From Caballeronia hypogeia (GTDB lineage: Bacteria; Pseudomonadota; Gammaproteobacteria; Burkholderiales; Burkholderiaceae): a DNA stretch of 64,000 bases. Below the pieces are notes generated by a model. It was not told the DNA's origin, searched no databases, and worked only from the letters and a program-made list of their open reading frames with translations. Location of the stretch: NCBI RefSeq assembly GCF_001544875.2, contig NZ_FCOA02000002.1, forward strand, positions 434,001-498,000. Reading direction: 5' to 3'. The stretch's first letter is position 1. Every line of letters starts with the position of its first letter. Below, piece by piece: positions 17,061 to 25,809 of this stretch. A program made the position numbers and the translations under genes.

Positions 17061-18350
17061 TCAGACCGCCTGGCTGATTCGCGGACGGCTCGCGAGACAC
17101 GCGACGATCAGCGCACCGAGCGTCGTCAGCGCGACGATCGGAAGAAGCCCGAGCGCGTAGCTGCCCGTCGCGCCTTTCACCAGCCCGAACGACCACGACC
17201 CGAGAAAGCTGCCCAGTCCGCCGATGGCGTTCACATGAGCCAGCACGACCGCCGCTTCGCCCGGCGCGAAATTCTCGGAGACGAACGCCCAGAACGGACC
17301 TTTGAACGCATACGTGGACATCACCGCGACGGAGAGCGCGAGGATGATGACCGACAGCGCATCGATCGCGCCGACGCTCGCCAGCGCGATGCTGACCAGC
17401 ACCAGCGGCACGAGCGTATAGAACAGGCGATTGCGGCTCAGATCCGACATGCGGCCCCACACGAGCATCGCGATCACGGCAGCGCCGTAAGGCACCGAAT
17501 TCAAAAGGCCCGCTTCGAGATTCGTGAGCCCGTGCGACTTGATGATCTGCGGCTGCCACACCGCGAGCCCCACGCTCGCCGCCGCGATGCCCGCATAGAC
17601 GAACGCGCAGCCGAGCACCTTCGGATCGATCAGCAGCGTGAGCAAGGAGCGCGACGCCCGTTCCGGCTGCGCGGCGCGGTCGTCGGCGAGACGCCGTTCG
17701 AGCCAGCGACGTTCGTCATCGTCGAGCCAGGCGGCGTCGGCGGGACGATCGCTCAGCACCCACAGGCACGCTATGCCCAGCAGCACGGAAGGAATTGCTT
17801 CGAGCAGGAACAGCCACTTCCAGCCGGCGAGGCCCAGCATGCCGTGCATTTCGAGCAGCATCGTCGAGACGGGCGAGCCGAGAAAGAGCGATAGCGGCAC
17901 GCCGGTCGTGAAGATCGCGACGATGCGTCCGCGATACGCCGCCGGAAAGAAATACGTGATGTAGAGAATCACGCCCGGATAGAACCCCGCTTCGGCCGCG
18001 CCGAGCAGGAAGCGCAACGCGACGAACGACTTCGTGCCCTGCACGAACACCATCGCCGCCGCGATGAGTCCCCAAGTGATCATGATCCGCGCGATCCATC
18101 GTCTGGCGCCGAAACGTTGCAGCAGCAGATTGCTCGGAACTTCAAACAGGAAGTAGCCGAGAAAGAAAATGCCGCTGCCGAAGCCGAACGCCGCCGCGCT
18201 CAGGCCTATGTCATCGTTCATCTGAAGCGCCGCGATCCCTACGTTCACGCGATCCAGATAAGCGAAGAAATAACACGCGATGATGAAGGGCACGATACGC
18301 CACGTGACCTTGCGTATGACGCGCTTCTCGATGGGTTCGATACCGTGCAT
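17061..18350 (-). CDS. MFS transporter, ACS family (paralogue of the gene at 6107)
   Basis: 429 residues with twelve hydrophobic segments and YLDRVNVGIAALQMNDDIGL as the ACS signature. AGGAGACGAC precedes ATG 18350. It is a near full-length match to the carrier at 6107-7417, so one of the two probably arose by duplication. It follows the enolase-superfamily gene at 18379 by 28 bp and shares its strand, and likely imports the acid which that enzyme dehydrates. It may be co-transcribed with the LacI gene 104 bp downstream. Confidence 0.88.
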   Translation of the reverse strand: MHGIEPIEKRVIRKVTWRIVPFIIACYFFAYLDRVNVGIAALQMNDDIGLSAAAFGFGSGIFFLGYFLFEVPSNLLLQRFGARRWIARIMITWGLIAAAMVFVQGTKSFVALRFLLGAAEAGFYPGVILYITYFFPAAYRGRIVAIFTTGVPLSLFLGSPVSTMLLEMHGMLGLAGWKWLFLLEAIPSVLLGIACLWVLSDRPADAAWLDDDERRWLERRLADDRAAQPERASRSLLTLLIDPKVLGCAFVYAGIAAASVGLAVWQPQIIKSHGLTNLEAGLLNSVPYGAAVIAMLVWGRMSDLSRNRLFYTLVPLVLVSIALASVGAIDALSVIILALSVAVMSTYAFKGPFWAFVSENFAPGEAAVVLAHVNAIGGLGSFLGSWSFGLVKGATGSYALGLLPIVALTTLGALIVACLASRPRISQAV

Positions 18351-18378
18351 GTCGTCTCCTGTGTGTTCTTGTATAGGC

Positions 18379-19551
18379 TCAGTCGCTCAGGCCACGCTTT
18401 GCCCGCGATATCGTCTGCCACGGTTGCGACTGTCCCGGCTGCGTGACGCCGTATCGCGCGATGGCGTCGGCATCGAACTGAAATGCGAGGCCCGGCGCCT
18501 TGGGCAGCAGAATGTCGCCGCCCTGCGCTTCCAGTTGCCGATCGATCAGATGACGGAAGTTGACGATGTGATCGTCGGGCATCCATTCGACCATCGTCGC
18601 GTTCGGCGTCGATGCGACCAGATGCACGTGAAGGTCATGCCACGCGTGCGGCGAAACCGGAATGCCGAAGCTCGAAGCGGTGGCCGCGATGCGCCGCCAT
18701 TCGGAGATGCCGCCGCACACGGTCGCATCGGTTTGCAAGAGCGTGGCCGCGCCGCGCTGCATCAGGTCCTTGAAGCGCCAGCGCCCCGCTTCGATCTCGC
18801 CGGTCGCCACGGTGATGCGCGTCGCCTGCGCGAGCCGCGCGTGGTTGTCGATATCGTCGGGAGAGAAAGGCTCTTCGATCCAGAACGGATCGTGCTTCTC
18901 GAAGCGCGTCACGTATTGCAGCGCGTGCGGCAGGTCGCGCCAGCCGTTGTTGATGTCGAGCGTGAGCAGCACGTCCGGACCGATCGCTTCGCGCACCGCC
19001 GCAAGGCGCGCTTCCTCTTCGCGCGGGCTCAGCAGGCCCGACTTCATCTTGACCGCCTTGAAGCCGTCGCGCACGTGATCGGCCATCTCTTGCGCGAGCA
19101 TGTCGTGGCTCTTGCCTTCCATGTAATAGCCGCCGCTCGCGTAAGCGGGCACACGATCGTCGGCGACCGCGCCGAGGTATTGATAAAGCGGCAAGCCGGC
19201 GCTGCGCGCGTTGAGGTCCCACAACGCGGTGTCGACGGCGGATAGCGCACGCATCACGCCACCGGCGCGTCCTTGCAGCAGCGCTTCCTGATACATCTTC
19301 TGCCACAGCCATTCCACGCGCAGCGATTCCTGTCCGACGATAGCCGGCGCGAGCAATTCCGCGACGGCGCCCGCCAGCAGATGCCCCGACGTGTTTACCG
19401 CATAGCAATAGCCGAGCCCTTCGACGCCATCGGTCGAGCGCACGCGCACGAGACAATACTCGCGCGCCTTGACCGTGCGGGTGGAGAACGTCACCGGCTG
19501 GTTCAGCGGAACGCGTGCAACGCAAACGGATACGGATTCGATAGTCGACAT
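18379..19551 (-). CDS. Enolase-superfamily dehydratase/racemase (mandelate racemase/muconate lactonizing type)
   Basis: 390 residues from ATG 19551. Barrel motifs are GFKAVKMKSG (Lys-x-Lys pair), LTLDINNGW (metal Asp), PFWIEEPF (metal Glu), VATGEIEAG (third acid) and PHAWHDLHVHL (His). The KxK plus His arrangement allows either face of the substrate to be deprotonated. With a DHDPS-family enzyme upstream and a carrier downstream, dehydration of an aldonate or similar acid is the best guess. It is clearly a different subgroup from the enzyme at 14608, which has KxH, so the two probably use different sugars. Confidence 0.85.
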   Translation of the reverse strand: MSTIESVSVCVARVPLNQPVTFSTRTVKAREYCLVRVRSTDGVEGLGYCYAVNTSGHLLAGAVAELLAPAIVGQESLRVEWLWQKMYQEALLQGRAGGVMRALSAVDTALWDLNARSAGLPLYQYLGAVADDRVPAYASGGYYMEGKSHDMLAQEMADHVRDGFKAVKMKSGLLSPREEEARLAAVREAIGPDVLLTLDINNGWRDLPHALQYVTRFEKHDPFWIEEPFSPDDIDNHARLAQATRITVATGEIEAGRWRFKDLMQRGAATLLQTDATVCGGISEWRRIAATASSFGIPVSPHAWHDLHVHLVASTPNATMVEWMPDDHIVNFRHLIDRQLEAQGGDILLPKAPGLAFQFDADAIARYGVTQPGQSQPWQTISRAKRGLSD

Positions 19552-19584
19552 GCTCAAGTGCTCTTTATTGAATGTATGAGGTAA

Positions 19585-20532
19585 TCACGCCTGTTGAGGC
19601 GCAAGTTCGAAGCCGATGCGCGCGAGTTGCGCATCGAGATCGCGCGCGGCGCTTTCGTCGAACGACTGGAGCGGCGGGCGCACGATGTTCCAGCCACGCG
19701 CGTCTCGTGCACGCGCAAGCGTCGACTTCATCGCGGCGATCATCGGCAGGCGCTGGAAGATGCTTCGGACGGCATCGACATCGCGTTGCAGTGATTCGAT
19801 TTCACTCGCATCGCCTTTGGCGTCGAGCAGATCGAACAACGCGCGCACGCGCGCCGGATTGACGTTGTTCGTCGCGCTGATGCAGCCCGCCGCGCCAAGC
19901 GGAATCGCCCGAGTCATGGTCGATTCGCTCGACGGAAACACTGAAAAGCCCTGCCCGTGCGATGCAAAACGCTCGATCATCGTGCGCGTGTTGTCCCAGT
20001 CGCCCGACGAATCCTTCAGCCCGGCGATCGTGTCCGGATAGCGCTTCAGCAAACGCTCTATCAAAGCAACCGTGATCGGCACCTGCGACATCTGGGGAAA
20101 GTGGTAGAGATAGAGCGCGAGCCGCGCATCGCCGACTTGCTCGACGAGCTCCGAGTAGTAAGCGAACAGGCCATCTTCAGAAGGCGTCTTGAAGTAATAC
20201 GGTGGCAGCACGAGCACGCCGGGCGCACCGATCGAAAGCGCGTGACGCGTGAGGCGAACGGCTTCGGGAATCGCGCACAGGCCGGCGCCGGGCATCAGCT
20301 TCATCGGATCGACGCCGGCCGCGACGAGGGCCTCCGTCAGCTCGATGCGCTCATCAAGCGAGACGGACGCCGCTTCCGAGTTGGTGCCGAAAATGGCGAG
20401 GCCCATGCCCTGCGATTCGAGCCAGCGGCAGTGCTCGACGAAGCGTCCAGTATCAATGCAAAGATCGGCTTTGAAAGGCGTGAGGACAGGCGCGTACGGT
20501 CCGCGCAAGCGGATGAGGTTCGATGCTGGCAT
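19585..20532 (-). CDS. DHDPS/NAL-family aldolase or dehydratase
   Basis: 315 residues. Unlike the relative at 10149, its active site looks standard: Lys173 in AGLKDSSGDW forms the Schiff base and Tyr143 in YLYHFP matches the catalytic Tyr. The substrate loop reads FGTNSEA. GGAGACGCA precedes ATG 20532; an upstream extension to 20598 is less likely. It is the first gene of the small acid-sugar operon and is divergent from a LysR gene. It probably splits or dehydrates the 2-keto-3-deoxy acid made by the enolase-superfamily enzyme at 18379. Confidence 0.85.
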   Translation of the reverse strand: MPASNLIRLRGPYAPVLTPFKADLCIDTGRFVEHCRWLESQGMGLAIFGTNSEAASVSLDERIELTEALVAAGVDPMKLMPGAGLCAIPEAVRLTRHALSIGAPGVLVLPPYYFKTPSEDGLFAYYSELVEQVGDARLALYLYHFPQMSQVPITVALIERLLKRYPDTIAGLKDSSGDWDNTRTMIERFASHGQGFSVFPSSESTMTRAIPLGAAGCISATNNVNPARVRALFDLLDAKGDASEIESLQRDVDAVRSIFQRLPMIAAMKSTLARARDARGWNIVRPPLQSFDESAARDLDAQLARIGFELAPQQA

Positions 20533-20557
20533 TGCGTCTCCGGTAATCGTGAATTCC

Positions 20558-20572
20558 CTGCAAAAAATGCAG
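20558..20572. promoter_or_regulatory. Short inverted repeat in divergent promoter region, possible LysR site
   Basis: CTGCA-AAAAA-TGCAG lies between the divergent DHDPS-family and LysR genes, about 26 bp upstream of the DHDPS start. It contains a T-N11-A core as expected for LysR-type sites. Nearby, CCCGT-CAAA-ACGGG followed by TTTTT (20591-20609) forms a small hairpin just before the LysR start. Both are short, so function is tentative. Confidence 0.35.
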
Positions 20573-20634
20573 TGTATGATTCTCGAACTGCCCGTCAAAA
20601 CGGGTTTTTCACCGTCTATGCATGAGTTTTATGT

Positions 20635-21537
20635 ATGAATCCAAGACGACTGACTCCATCGATGTCGATGCTTCTGGCATTCGAATCGGCCGCGCGGCAC
20701 CAAAGCTTCACGCGCGCGGCCGAAGAACTCGCGCTCACGCAAAGCGCCGTGAGCCGCCATGTTCAGACGCTCGAAGAACAACTGGGCGTCGATCTGTTTC
20801 TGCGCAGCGGACGCAAGATCACGTTGACCGACGTCGGCGCGGCTTATCTGCACGAAGTCGCGATCGCGCTCGGCAAGATTCGCAACGCGACCTTGCAGGC
20901 GATCAGCTACCGGCATGGCGGCGGCTCGTTTCATCTTTCGATCCTGCCTTCGGTCGGATCGAAATGGCTGCTGCCGCGGATTCATCGCTTCTATGCGAGC
21001 AATCCGAACGTGCAGATTCACATCCATTCGCGGATCGGCCAGTTCGATCTCGAACTGGCGGGCATGGATGTGGCGATCAGCAATAGCGCCGATGGACGAT
21101 GGCCCGGCGCGGTCTCGGAAAAATTGATCGATGAGGTGCTGGTGCCGGTCGTCAGCCCGAACGTCGCGAAGGCGTTGCGCGATGGAACCGTGCGCGATAT
21201 CACGAAGCTGCAACTGCTTCAGGTGGCCGCGCGTCCGAACAACTGGCGCGACTGGTTCGTGCGCCATGGCCTGCCGCTATCGGACATGCGGCCAGGACCG
21301 GTTTTCGAACTGACGTCGCATTTGCTTCAGGCGGTGATGGCGGATATCGGCGTTGGGCTGGTCGCGACGTTTCTCGTCGAGGAAGAGTTGCGCGGCGGGC
21401 AACTGGAGATTGCGTGCAATGCGGAGCCGGTGCAAGGCATGGGGTATTACATCTTCACGCGGCCCCATCAGGTGGATTTTCCGCCGGTGAAGGCGTTTCG
21501 CGACTGGCTTGTGAAGGAAGCGGCGCGCGGTGATTGA
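20635..21537 (+). CDS. LysR-family transcriptional regulator (GcvA-like)
   Basis: 300 residues. The N-terminal winged helix reads LLAFESAARHQSFTRAAEEL and LTQSAVSRHVQTLEEQLGVD, with FLRSGRKITLTDVGAAYL, very close to GcvA-type regulators. The co-inducer domain follows (LPSVGSKWLLPRI). The start ATG is 20635; no strong ribosome binding site is visible. It is divergent from the DHDPS-enolase-MFS operon, the standard position of a LysR activator for the operon opposite. Whether it shares control with the LacI protein encoded at the far end is open. Confidence 0.9.
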   Translation: MNPRRLTPSMSMLLAFESAARHQSFTRAAEELALTQSAVSRHVQTLEEQLGVDLFLRSGRKITLTDVGAAYLHEVAIALGKIRNATLQAISYRHGGGSFHLSILPSVGSKWLLPRIHRFYASNPNVQIHIHSRIGQFDLELAGMDVAISNSADGRWPGAVSEKLIDEVLVPVVSPNVAKALRDGTVRDITKLQLLQVAARPNNWRDWFVRHGLPLSDMRPGPVFELTSHLLQAVMADIGVGLVATFLVEEELRGGQLEIACNAEPVQGMGYYIFTRPHQVDFPPVKAFRDWLVKEAARGD

Positions 21538-21540
21538 ACG

Positions 21541-21891
21541 CTAGTCGAGATACGCACTGGCGCACACGGTGCGCGCACCCTCCTCCAGAACGTATCGCGC
21601 GTGAAGACGCGCGAGCGCTTGATCCAGCGCCTCCAGCGTCAATGCATCTGCGACGACGCGCGCCGTATCGATCACTTCCGTCAGCTCGCGCATACCGCCG
21701 AATCCGATCGCGCAGGCGTGTTCGTGCAAAGAGATAAGCACGTCGTCGAACGAACACGAAGCGATGATCTCGTCGGACTCGTCATCGCCCAGTGAGTGCG
21801 CGATCGACATCACAAAGCGGCACACGTTCTCGTGCAAGCGCGTGCGCGCGACATCTTCCGCCTGGCCAAAAACAGTCCCTAGATCACCCAT
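21541..21891 (-). CDS. Hypothetical helical protein (116 aa)
   Basis: ATG 21891 follows GGAGCGGGG; an upstream start at 21930 would add 13 residues. The product is soluble, acidic and predicted helical (for example TLEALDQALARLHARYVLEE). No family is recognised. It converges on the LysR gene with only 3 bp between the two stops, and is followed on its strand by nothing before that stop. A regulatory or partner role is possible but nothing in the sequence shows it. Confidence 0.5.
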   Translation of the reverse strand: MGDLGTVFGQAEDVARTRLHENVCRFVMSIAHSLGDDESDEIIASCSFDDVLISLHEHACAIGFGGMRELTEVIDTARVVADALTLEALDQALARLHARYVLEEGARTVCASAYLD

Positions 21892-21998
21892 ACGAATTGC
21901 CCCGCTCCACACGTTTCGCAATATACGCAAGAATATAGCGAACTATGAAGCAAGCGCAGGCGCGTGTCGAGCCGAAAATGAAGACGCGCGTTCGCGTT

Positions 21999-22925
21999 TC
22001 AGGCTTGTTCGGCCGACGTCTGCACCTGCATCTGCCTCCGGAACTTGCTGGGCGACTGCCCGAAGCGCTGCGTGAAGCGGCGCGTGAAATAGGCCTCGTC
22101 CGCGAATCCGACGCTCTTCGCGATCTCGCCGACGCGGTCCTCGCCATGTGCGAGCAGATACTTCGCGCGCTCCATGCGTTGCGCCGTCACCCATTCGACG
22201 AACGCCAGACCCGTGTGCTTCTTGAGAAGCTGGGAAAGATAATTCGGCGAGACGTGCGCGGCCTCCGCGACCGAATAGATCGACAGCGGAGCGGCCAGAT
22301 TGCCTTCGATATGCCGCATCACGCGCTTGAAGGTATCCGAGCGGCGCTGCAGGAAGACGCGCTGTTCGGCCATCTCGCGCAGCGCGTCCTGATAAGTCTC
22401 GGTCACGAAGCCGATCAGCTCAAGCAACATGCCCCGCAGCCGCTCCAGCGTGCCGAGACCGCGCCGCTGGTTGAGCGTCATCATGTGGCGAATCACGCCT
22501 TGCACATAGGCGAATTCGGCTTCGCCGAAATCGAAGTCGACATGGCCTTCGTAGAGAAACGGCGCCAGCTCCGGATATTCGAAGATCGACGCCTCCTCCA
22601 TTTCGAACGGCGAAAGGTCGAGTCCCGGCCGCAGAAATTGCGGCGCGAAATTGATGATGTGATAGCGCGCGTCCGGCGGGTTATACGCGCAATGCACGCG
22701 ATACGGCATGACGAAAATGATCGAGCGCGACGGATGCTCGCGTCTTTGTCCGCCGATCACATGCGTATGGCCGACGCTCGTGTTCACCTGCATCTGGAAG
22801 AACTCGTGCCGGTGCGCGACGGCGATCGCGGGGCGCACGCTCTGGTCGCGTATGTCGAAGTCGAGCCGGTCGGAGCGGTCGCCCATTCGGTAAGTCTTGA
22901 TGTCCTGCAACGAATCGTCGTTCAT
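21999..22925 (-). CDS. AraC-family regulator (paralogue of 25810)
   Basis: 308 residues from ATG 22925. An N-terminal cupin-like part (LDFDIRDQSVRPAIAVAHRH, FFQMQV) is followed by two C-terminal helix-turn-helix motifs: SIYSVAEAAHVSPNYLSQLL and VGEIAKSVGFADEAYFTRRF, ending QRFGQSPSKFRRQM. It resembles the AraC gene at 25810 over its length, including FDIRDQSVR and PYRxH, with matching spacing. The two bracket a porin and dctA. A hairpin at 23040-23093 separates it from the porin upstream. Control of the porin-dctA pair is a reasonable guess. Confidence 0.85.
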   Translation of the reverse strand: MNDDSLQDIKTYRMGDRSDRLDFDIRDQSVRPAIAVAHRHEFFQMQVNTSVGHTHVIGGQRREHPSRSIIFVMPYRVHCAYNPPDARYHIINFAPQFLRPGLDLSPFEMEEASIFEYPELAPFLYEGHVDFDFGEAEFAYVQGVIRHMMTLNQRRGLGTLERLRGMLLELIGFVTETYQDALREMAEQRVFLQRRSDTFKRVMRHIEGNLAAPLSIYSVAEAAHVSPNYLSQLLKKHTGLAFVEWVTAQRMERAKYLLAHGEDRVGEIAKSVGFADEAYFTRRFTQRFGQSPSKFRRQMQVQTSAEQA

Positions 22926-23039
22926 GGGAATCACTGAAAACGGCGCAGCGCGGCGCAAGAACGCCGCTGGTTCGGGAAGTGGTCGGCGACTTTCCTATGA
23001 GAGCGCAACTTTCGTTAGCCTGACAATCCAGACGTACCC

Positions 23040-23093
23040 GGACGGTGCGGCGCATGCCGGGCAAACATGCCGATTCATGCGCCGCGTCCGTCC
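23040..23093 (-). terminator. Long hairpin after the porin gene, possible terminator
   Basis: Two arms, GCGGCGCAT (23047-23055) and ATGCGCCGC (23077-23085), pair perfectly. The outer GGACGG (23040-23045) and CCGTCC (23088-23093) extend the stem with a small bulge, and GGCA-AACA-TGCC pairs inside. It lies 17 bp beyond the porin stop at 23110. No T-run follows on the minus strand, so it may be a pause or a 3' stabilising structure instead. Confidence 0.45.
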
Positions 23094-23109
23094 TGCCGGC
23101 CTGCCTCCA

Positions 23110-24282
23110 TCAGAACTTCGCGCGCAGTCCCGCCGCGACGAGGATCTGGTCACGGCTCGACGATCCGGAGAGTCCGCCGGAATTGAAGATCGCCGCCTGC
23201 CGCGCATCGCCGCCCGCGCGCTGCCACACGGCGATGGTGTACAGCTCGGTGCGTTTCGACAGTGCATAGTCGAGTCCGAGGTTCACCTGCTTCCAGTTGG
23301 TGTCGTCGCCCGTCGCGAAACTGCCGCGGCTCTGGCCGCCGCCCATGTGGCCATCCGTATAGATGAAGGCCGCGCCGACCAGCAGCGCGCTGGTGATGTT
23401 GTACTTGGCGTTGATTTCGTAGTTGGACAGATGCGACGCGGTGCTGTCGTTGTAATCGAAGCCCACCCAGCTATAGACAAAACCCGCGCTCGCCGGGCCG
23501 AACGCATAGGTCGCTCCGCCCGCCGCCACGCGTTGCCGCGCGACGTTGCCGTAGAAGATGTTGCGGATGTTGGAGTAGTCGCCCGCGACCGCGCCGCCCG
23601 TATTGCTGCCGCCCGTGTTGCCCGCGACCGGATGGTTCAGTTGCAGATACGACGCCGCCACCGCGAACGGCCCCGCGCCGTAGCGAGCACCGAACGTGTA
23701 CGCGCGGTTGTTGGCGAAGCCGCCGCCTGCGCCGTCGCTCGCCTGATTACTGAACGCGTAGCCCGCGCCCGCCTCCAAACCGTGCCACGCGGGCATGGCG
23801 TACTTCACCGAATTGTTGAGACGGAACGAATTGTAGAAGTTGTCCGAGTCGCCGACATGCGCGCCATAGCCGCCCGCCCATTGCTTCGACGACGCCATTG
23901 GCCCGACATACAGCACGCCGAAGTCGTATTGCCGCCCGAGCGTCAGCTGGCCGAAGCGCGTGCTGTCGAGACCGACGTAAGCCTGCCGGCCGAAGAGGCG
24001 CCCGCCCGAGCCCATCGTGCCGTTGTTGATGTTGAAGCCGTTCTCCAGGGTAAAGATCGCGCGCAGCCCGCCTCCGAGATCCTCGCGCCCGGTGAGACCC
24101 CAGCGCGATTCGTTCGCGCTGCCCATCTGGAATACCTTCTGGCCTTGCGCCGTCGCGCGCGGCGCCGAATGATTCACGTAGACGATGCCGTCGTCGACGA
24201 TACCGTACAAGGTGACGCTGCTTTGCGCGAATGCCGGAGTCGCCGCGAGGCTCGCCCACGCGAGCATGATTGTGCGTTTCAT
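23110..24282 (-). CDS. Gram-negative outer-membrane porin
   Basis: 390 residues. A signal peptide ends PAFA and is followed by QSSVTLYGIVDDGIVYVNHS. The motif ESRWGLTGREDLGGGLRAIF and a C-terminal KF confirm the beta-barrel porin family. GGGGAG precedes ATG 24282. It is 13 bp downstream of dctA, so the two are probably one transcript: the porin for the outer membrane and DctA for the inner. It differs from the porin at 7537 in its external loops and is rich in Gly and Asn. Confidence 0.92.
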   Translation of the reverse strand: MKRTIMLAWASLAATPAFAQSSVTLYGIVDDGIVYVNHSAPRATAQGQKVFQMGSANESRWGLTGREDLGGGLRAIFTLENGFNINNGTMGSGGRLFGRQAYVGLDSTRFGQLTLGRQYDFGVLYVGPMASSKQWAGGYGAHVGDSDNFYNSFRLNNSVKYAMPAWHGLEAGAGYAFSNQASDGAGGGFANNRAYTFGARYGAGPFAVAASYLQLNHPVAGNTGGSNTGGAVAGDYSNIRNIFYGNVARQRVAAGGATYAFGPASAGFVYSWVGFDYNDSTASHLSNYEINAKYNITSALLVGAAFIYTDGHMGGGQSRGSFATGDDTNWKQVNLGLDYALSKRTELYTIAVWQRAGGDARQAAIFNSGGLSGSSSRDQILVAAGLRAKF

Positions 24283-24295
24283 CTCGCCGCTCCCC

Positions 24296-25702
24296 TTATG
24301 CGTTGACGCCGGAGCGCACGTTCATCGAATGCGCCGAGGCGAGCGCGCCTTCGGGCATCGTGCTGCGCGACGGACGGCCATCGTCCTCGTCGCCGTTGAG
24401 CACGCGGCGTGCGAGTTCCACATCCAGCGTGCCGGTCCAGCGCGCGATCACGATCGTGCCGATCACATTTCCGGTCAGGTTGGTGGCCGCGCGAATCTGC
24501 GCCATGAAGCGGTCTACGCCGATCAGGAGCGCGAGCCCGCCCACGGGCAGCACGCCGATCACCGGCAGCGTCGCCGCAAGCGCGATGAAGCCGCCGCCCG
24601 TCACGCCGGCCGCGCCCTTCGAGGTCAGCAGCATCACGAAGAGAATCGTCATCTGCTGCGTGAGCGACAGGTCGATGTTGCACGCCTGCGCGATGAACAG
24701 CACGCCGATGCTCATGTAGATCGCGGTGCCGTCCATGTTGAACGAGTAGCCCGTCGGAATCACGAGGCCGACGACATCCTTCGTGCAGCCGAGCCGTTCG
24801 AGCTTCACCATGATGCGCGGGATCATGGTTTCGGCGGAGGTCGAACCGAATACGACGAGGATTTCATCGCGGAAGAAGCGCAGCACCTTTCGCAGGCTGA
24901 GGCCGCATGCGGCGAGCAGCAGTCCGAGCACCACGACGACGAACGCGACGCTCACCACGAACACGGTGCCGAGCAGCAGACTGAACTTCGCGAGCGACGC
25001 GATGCCGTATGCACCGACGGTGAAGCCCATTGCGCCGAACGCGGCGAGCGGCGCGAAGTACATGACGATTTTCACCATCGCGAAGAACACTTTTGAGAAG
25101 CTGTCGAGCAGGTCGATGACCGGCTGTGCGCGCTCGTTGATGGCGGACAGCGCGATGCCGAACATGACCGAGACGAACAGCACCGGCAGCATTTCGCCTT
25201 TCGCGAACGCATCGAACATGCTGGAGGGGACGATCGACATGAGGAAGTCGGTGATGCTCATCTGATGCGCGGTCTTCACATAGCCCGCGACGAGCGCCGG
25301 ATCGAAGCTCGCCGGATTCGCGTTGATGCCGTCGCCGGGGCGCACCATGTCGGCGCCGAACCAGCCGAGCAGCAGCGCGATCGTCGACACGACTTCGAAG
25401 TAGATCAGCGACTTCACGCCGATGTTCGCGACGCGCTTCAGATTGCCCATCTTCGCGATCCCGCACACGACGGTCGTGAAGATGATCGGCGCGACCACCA
25501 TCTTGATGCCCTTGACGAACACGTCGCCGAGCGGCTTAAGAGAGGTGCCGAACTTCGGGTAGAGGTAGCCGACGAGCGCACCGGCGAAAATCGCGAAAAT
25601 CACCTGCACATACAGCCGGCTGCAGAAATGCGGGCGCTTCCTTGCGCCCTTGCCTTCCGCGTCGCGGGCGTGAACCGCACCATCGCTTGCGTTACGCTCC
25701 AT
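24296..25702 (-). CDS. dctA: C4-dicarboxylate/H+ (or Na+) symporter DctA
   Basis: 468 residues of the dicarboxylate/amino acid:cation symporter (DAACS) family. Recognisable parts are PKFGTSLKPLGDVFVKGIKM, VVAPIIFTTVVCGIA, VFGSTSAETMIPRIM (the serine-rich re-entrant loop), IPTGYSFNMDGTAIYM and ATNLTGNVIGTIVIARW. All are core substrate- and ion-binding segments of DctA. AGGAGACAAC precedes ATG 25702. The family imports succinate, fumarate, malate and sometimes orotate. Here the linked porin and two AraC genes suggest that the pair is a regulated uptake module, perhaps not for housekeeping dicarboxylates. Confidence 0.92.
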   Translation of the reverse strand: MERNASDGAVHARDAEGKGARKRPHFCSRLYVQVIFAIFAGALVGYLYPKFGTSLKPLGDVFVKGIKMVVAPIIFTTVVCGIAKMGNLKRVANIGVKSLIYFEVVSTIALLLGWFGADMVRPGDGINANPASFDPALVAGYVKTAHQMSITDFLMSIVPSSMFDAFAKGEMLPVLFVSVMFGIALSAINERAQPVIDLLDSFSKVFFAMVKIVMYFAPLAAFGAMGFTVGAYGIASLAKFSLLLGTVFVVSVAFVVVVLGLLLAACGLSLRKVLRFFRDEILVVFGSTSAETMIPRIMVKLERLGCTKDVVGLVIPTGYSFNMDGTAIYMSIGVLFIAQACNIDLSLTQQMTILFVMLLTSKGAAGVTGGGFIALAATLPVIGVLPVGGLALLIGVDRFMAQIRAATNLTGNVIGTIVIARWTGTLDVELARRVLNGDEDDGRPSRSTMPEGALASAHSMNVRSGVNA

Positions 25703-25809
25703 GAGTTGTCTCCTGATGAGGCGTTCGTCTTATGAGGTTGAAACGCGTGTCGTGCTGCGCGCTTCTCCGGGACTCCGCACCGTCTCTTCGCGGACGGCTG
25801 TCGTTGGAT

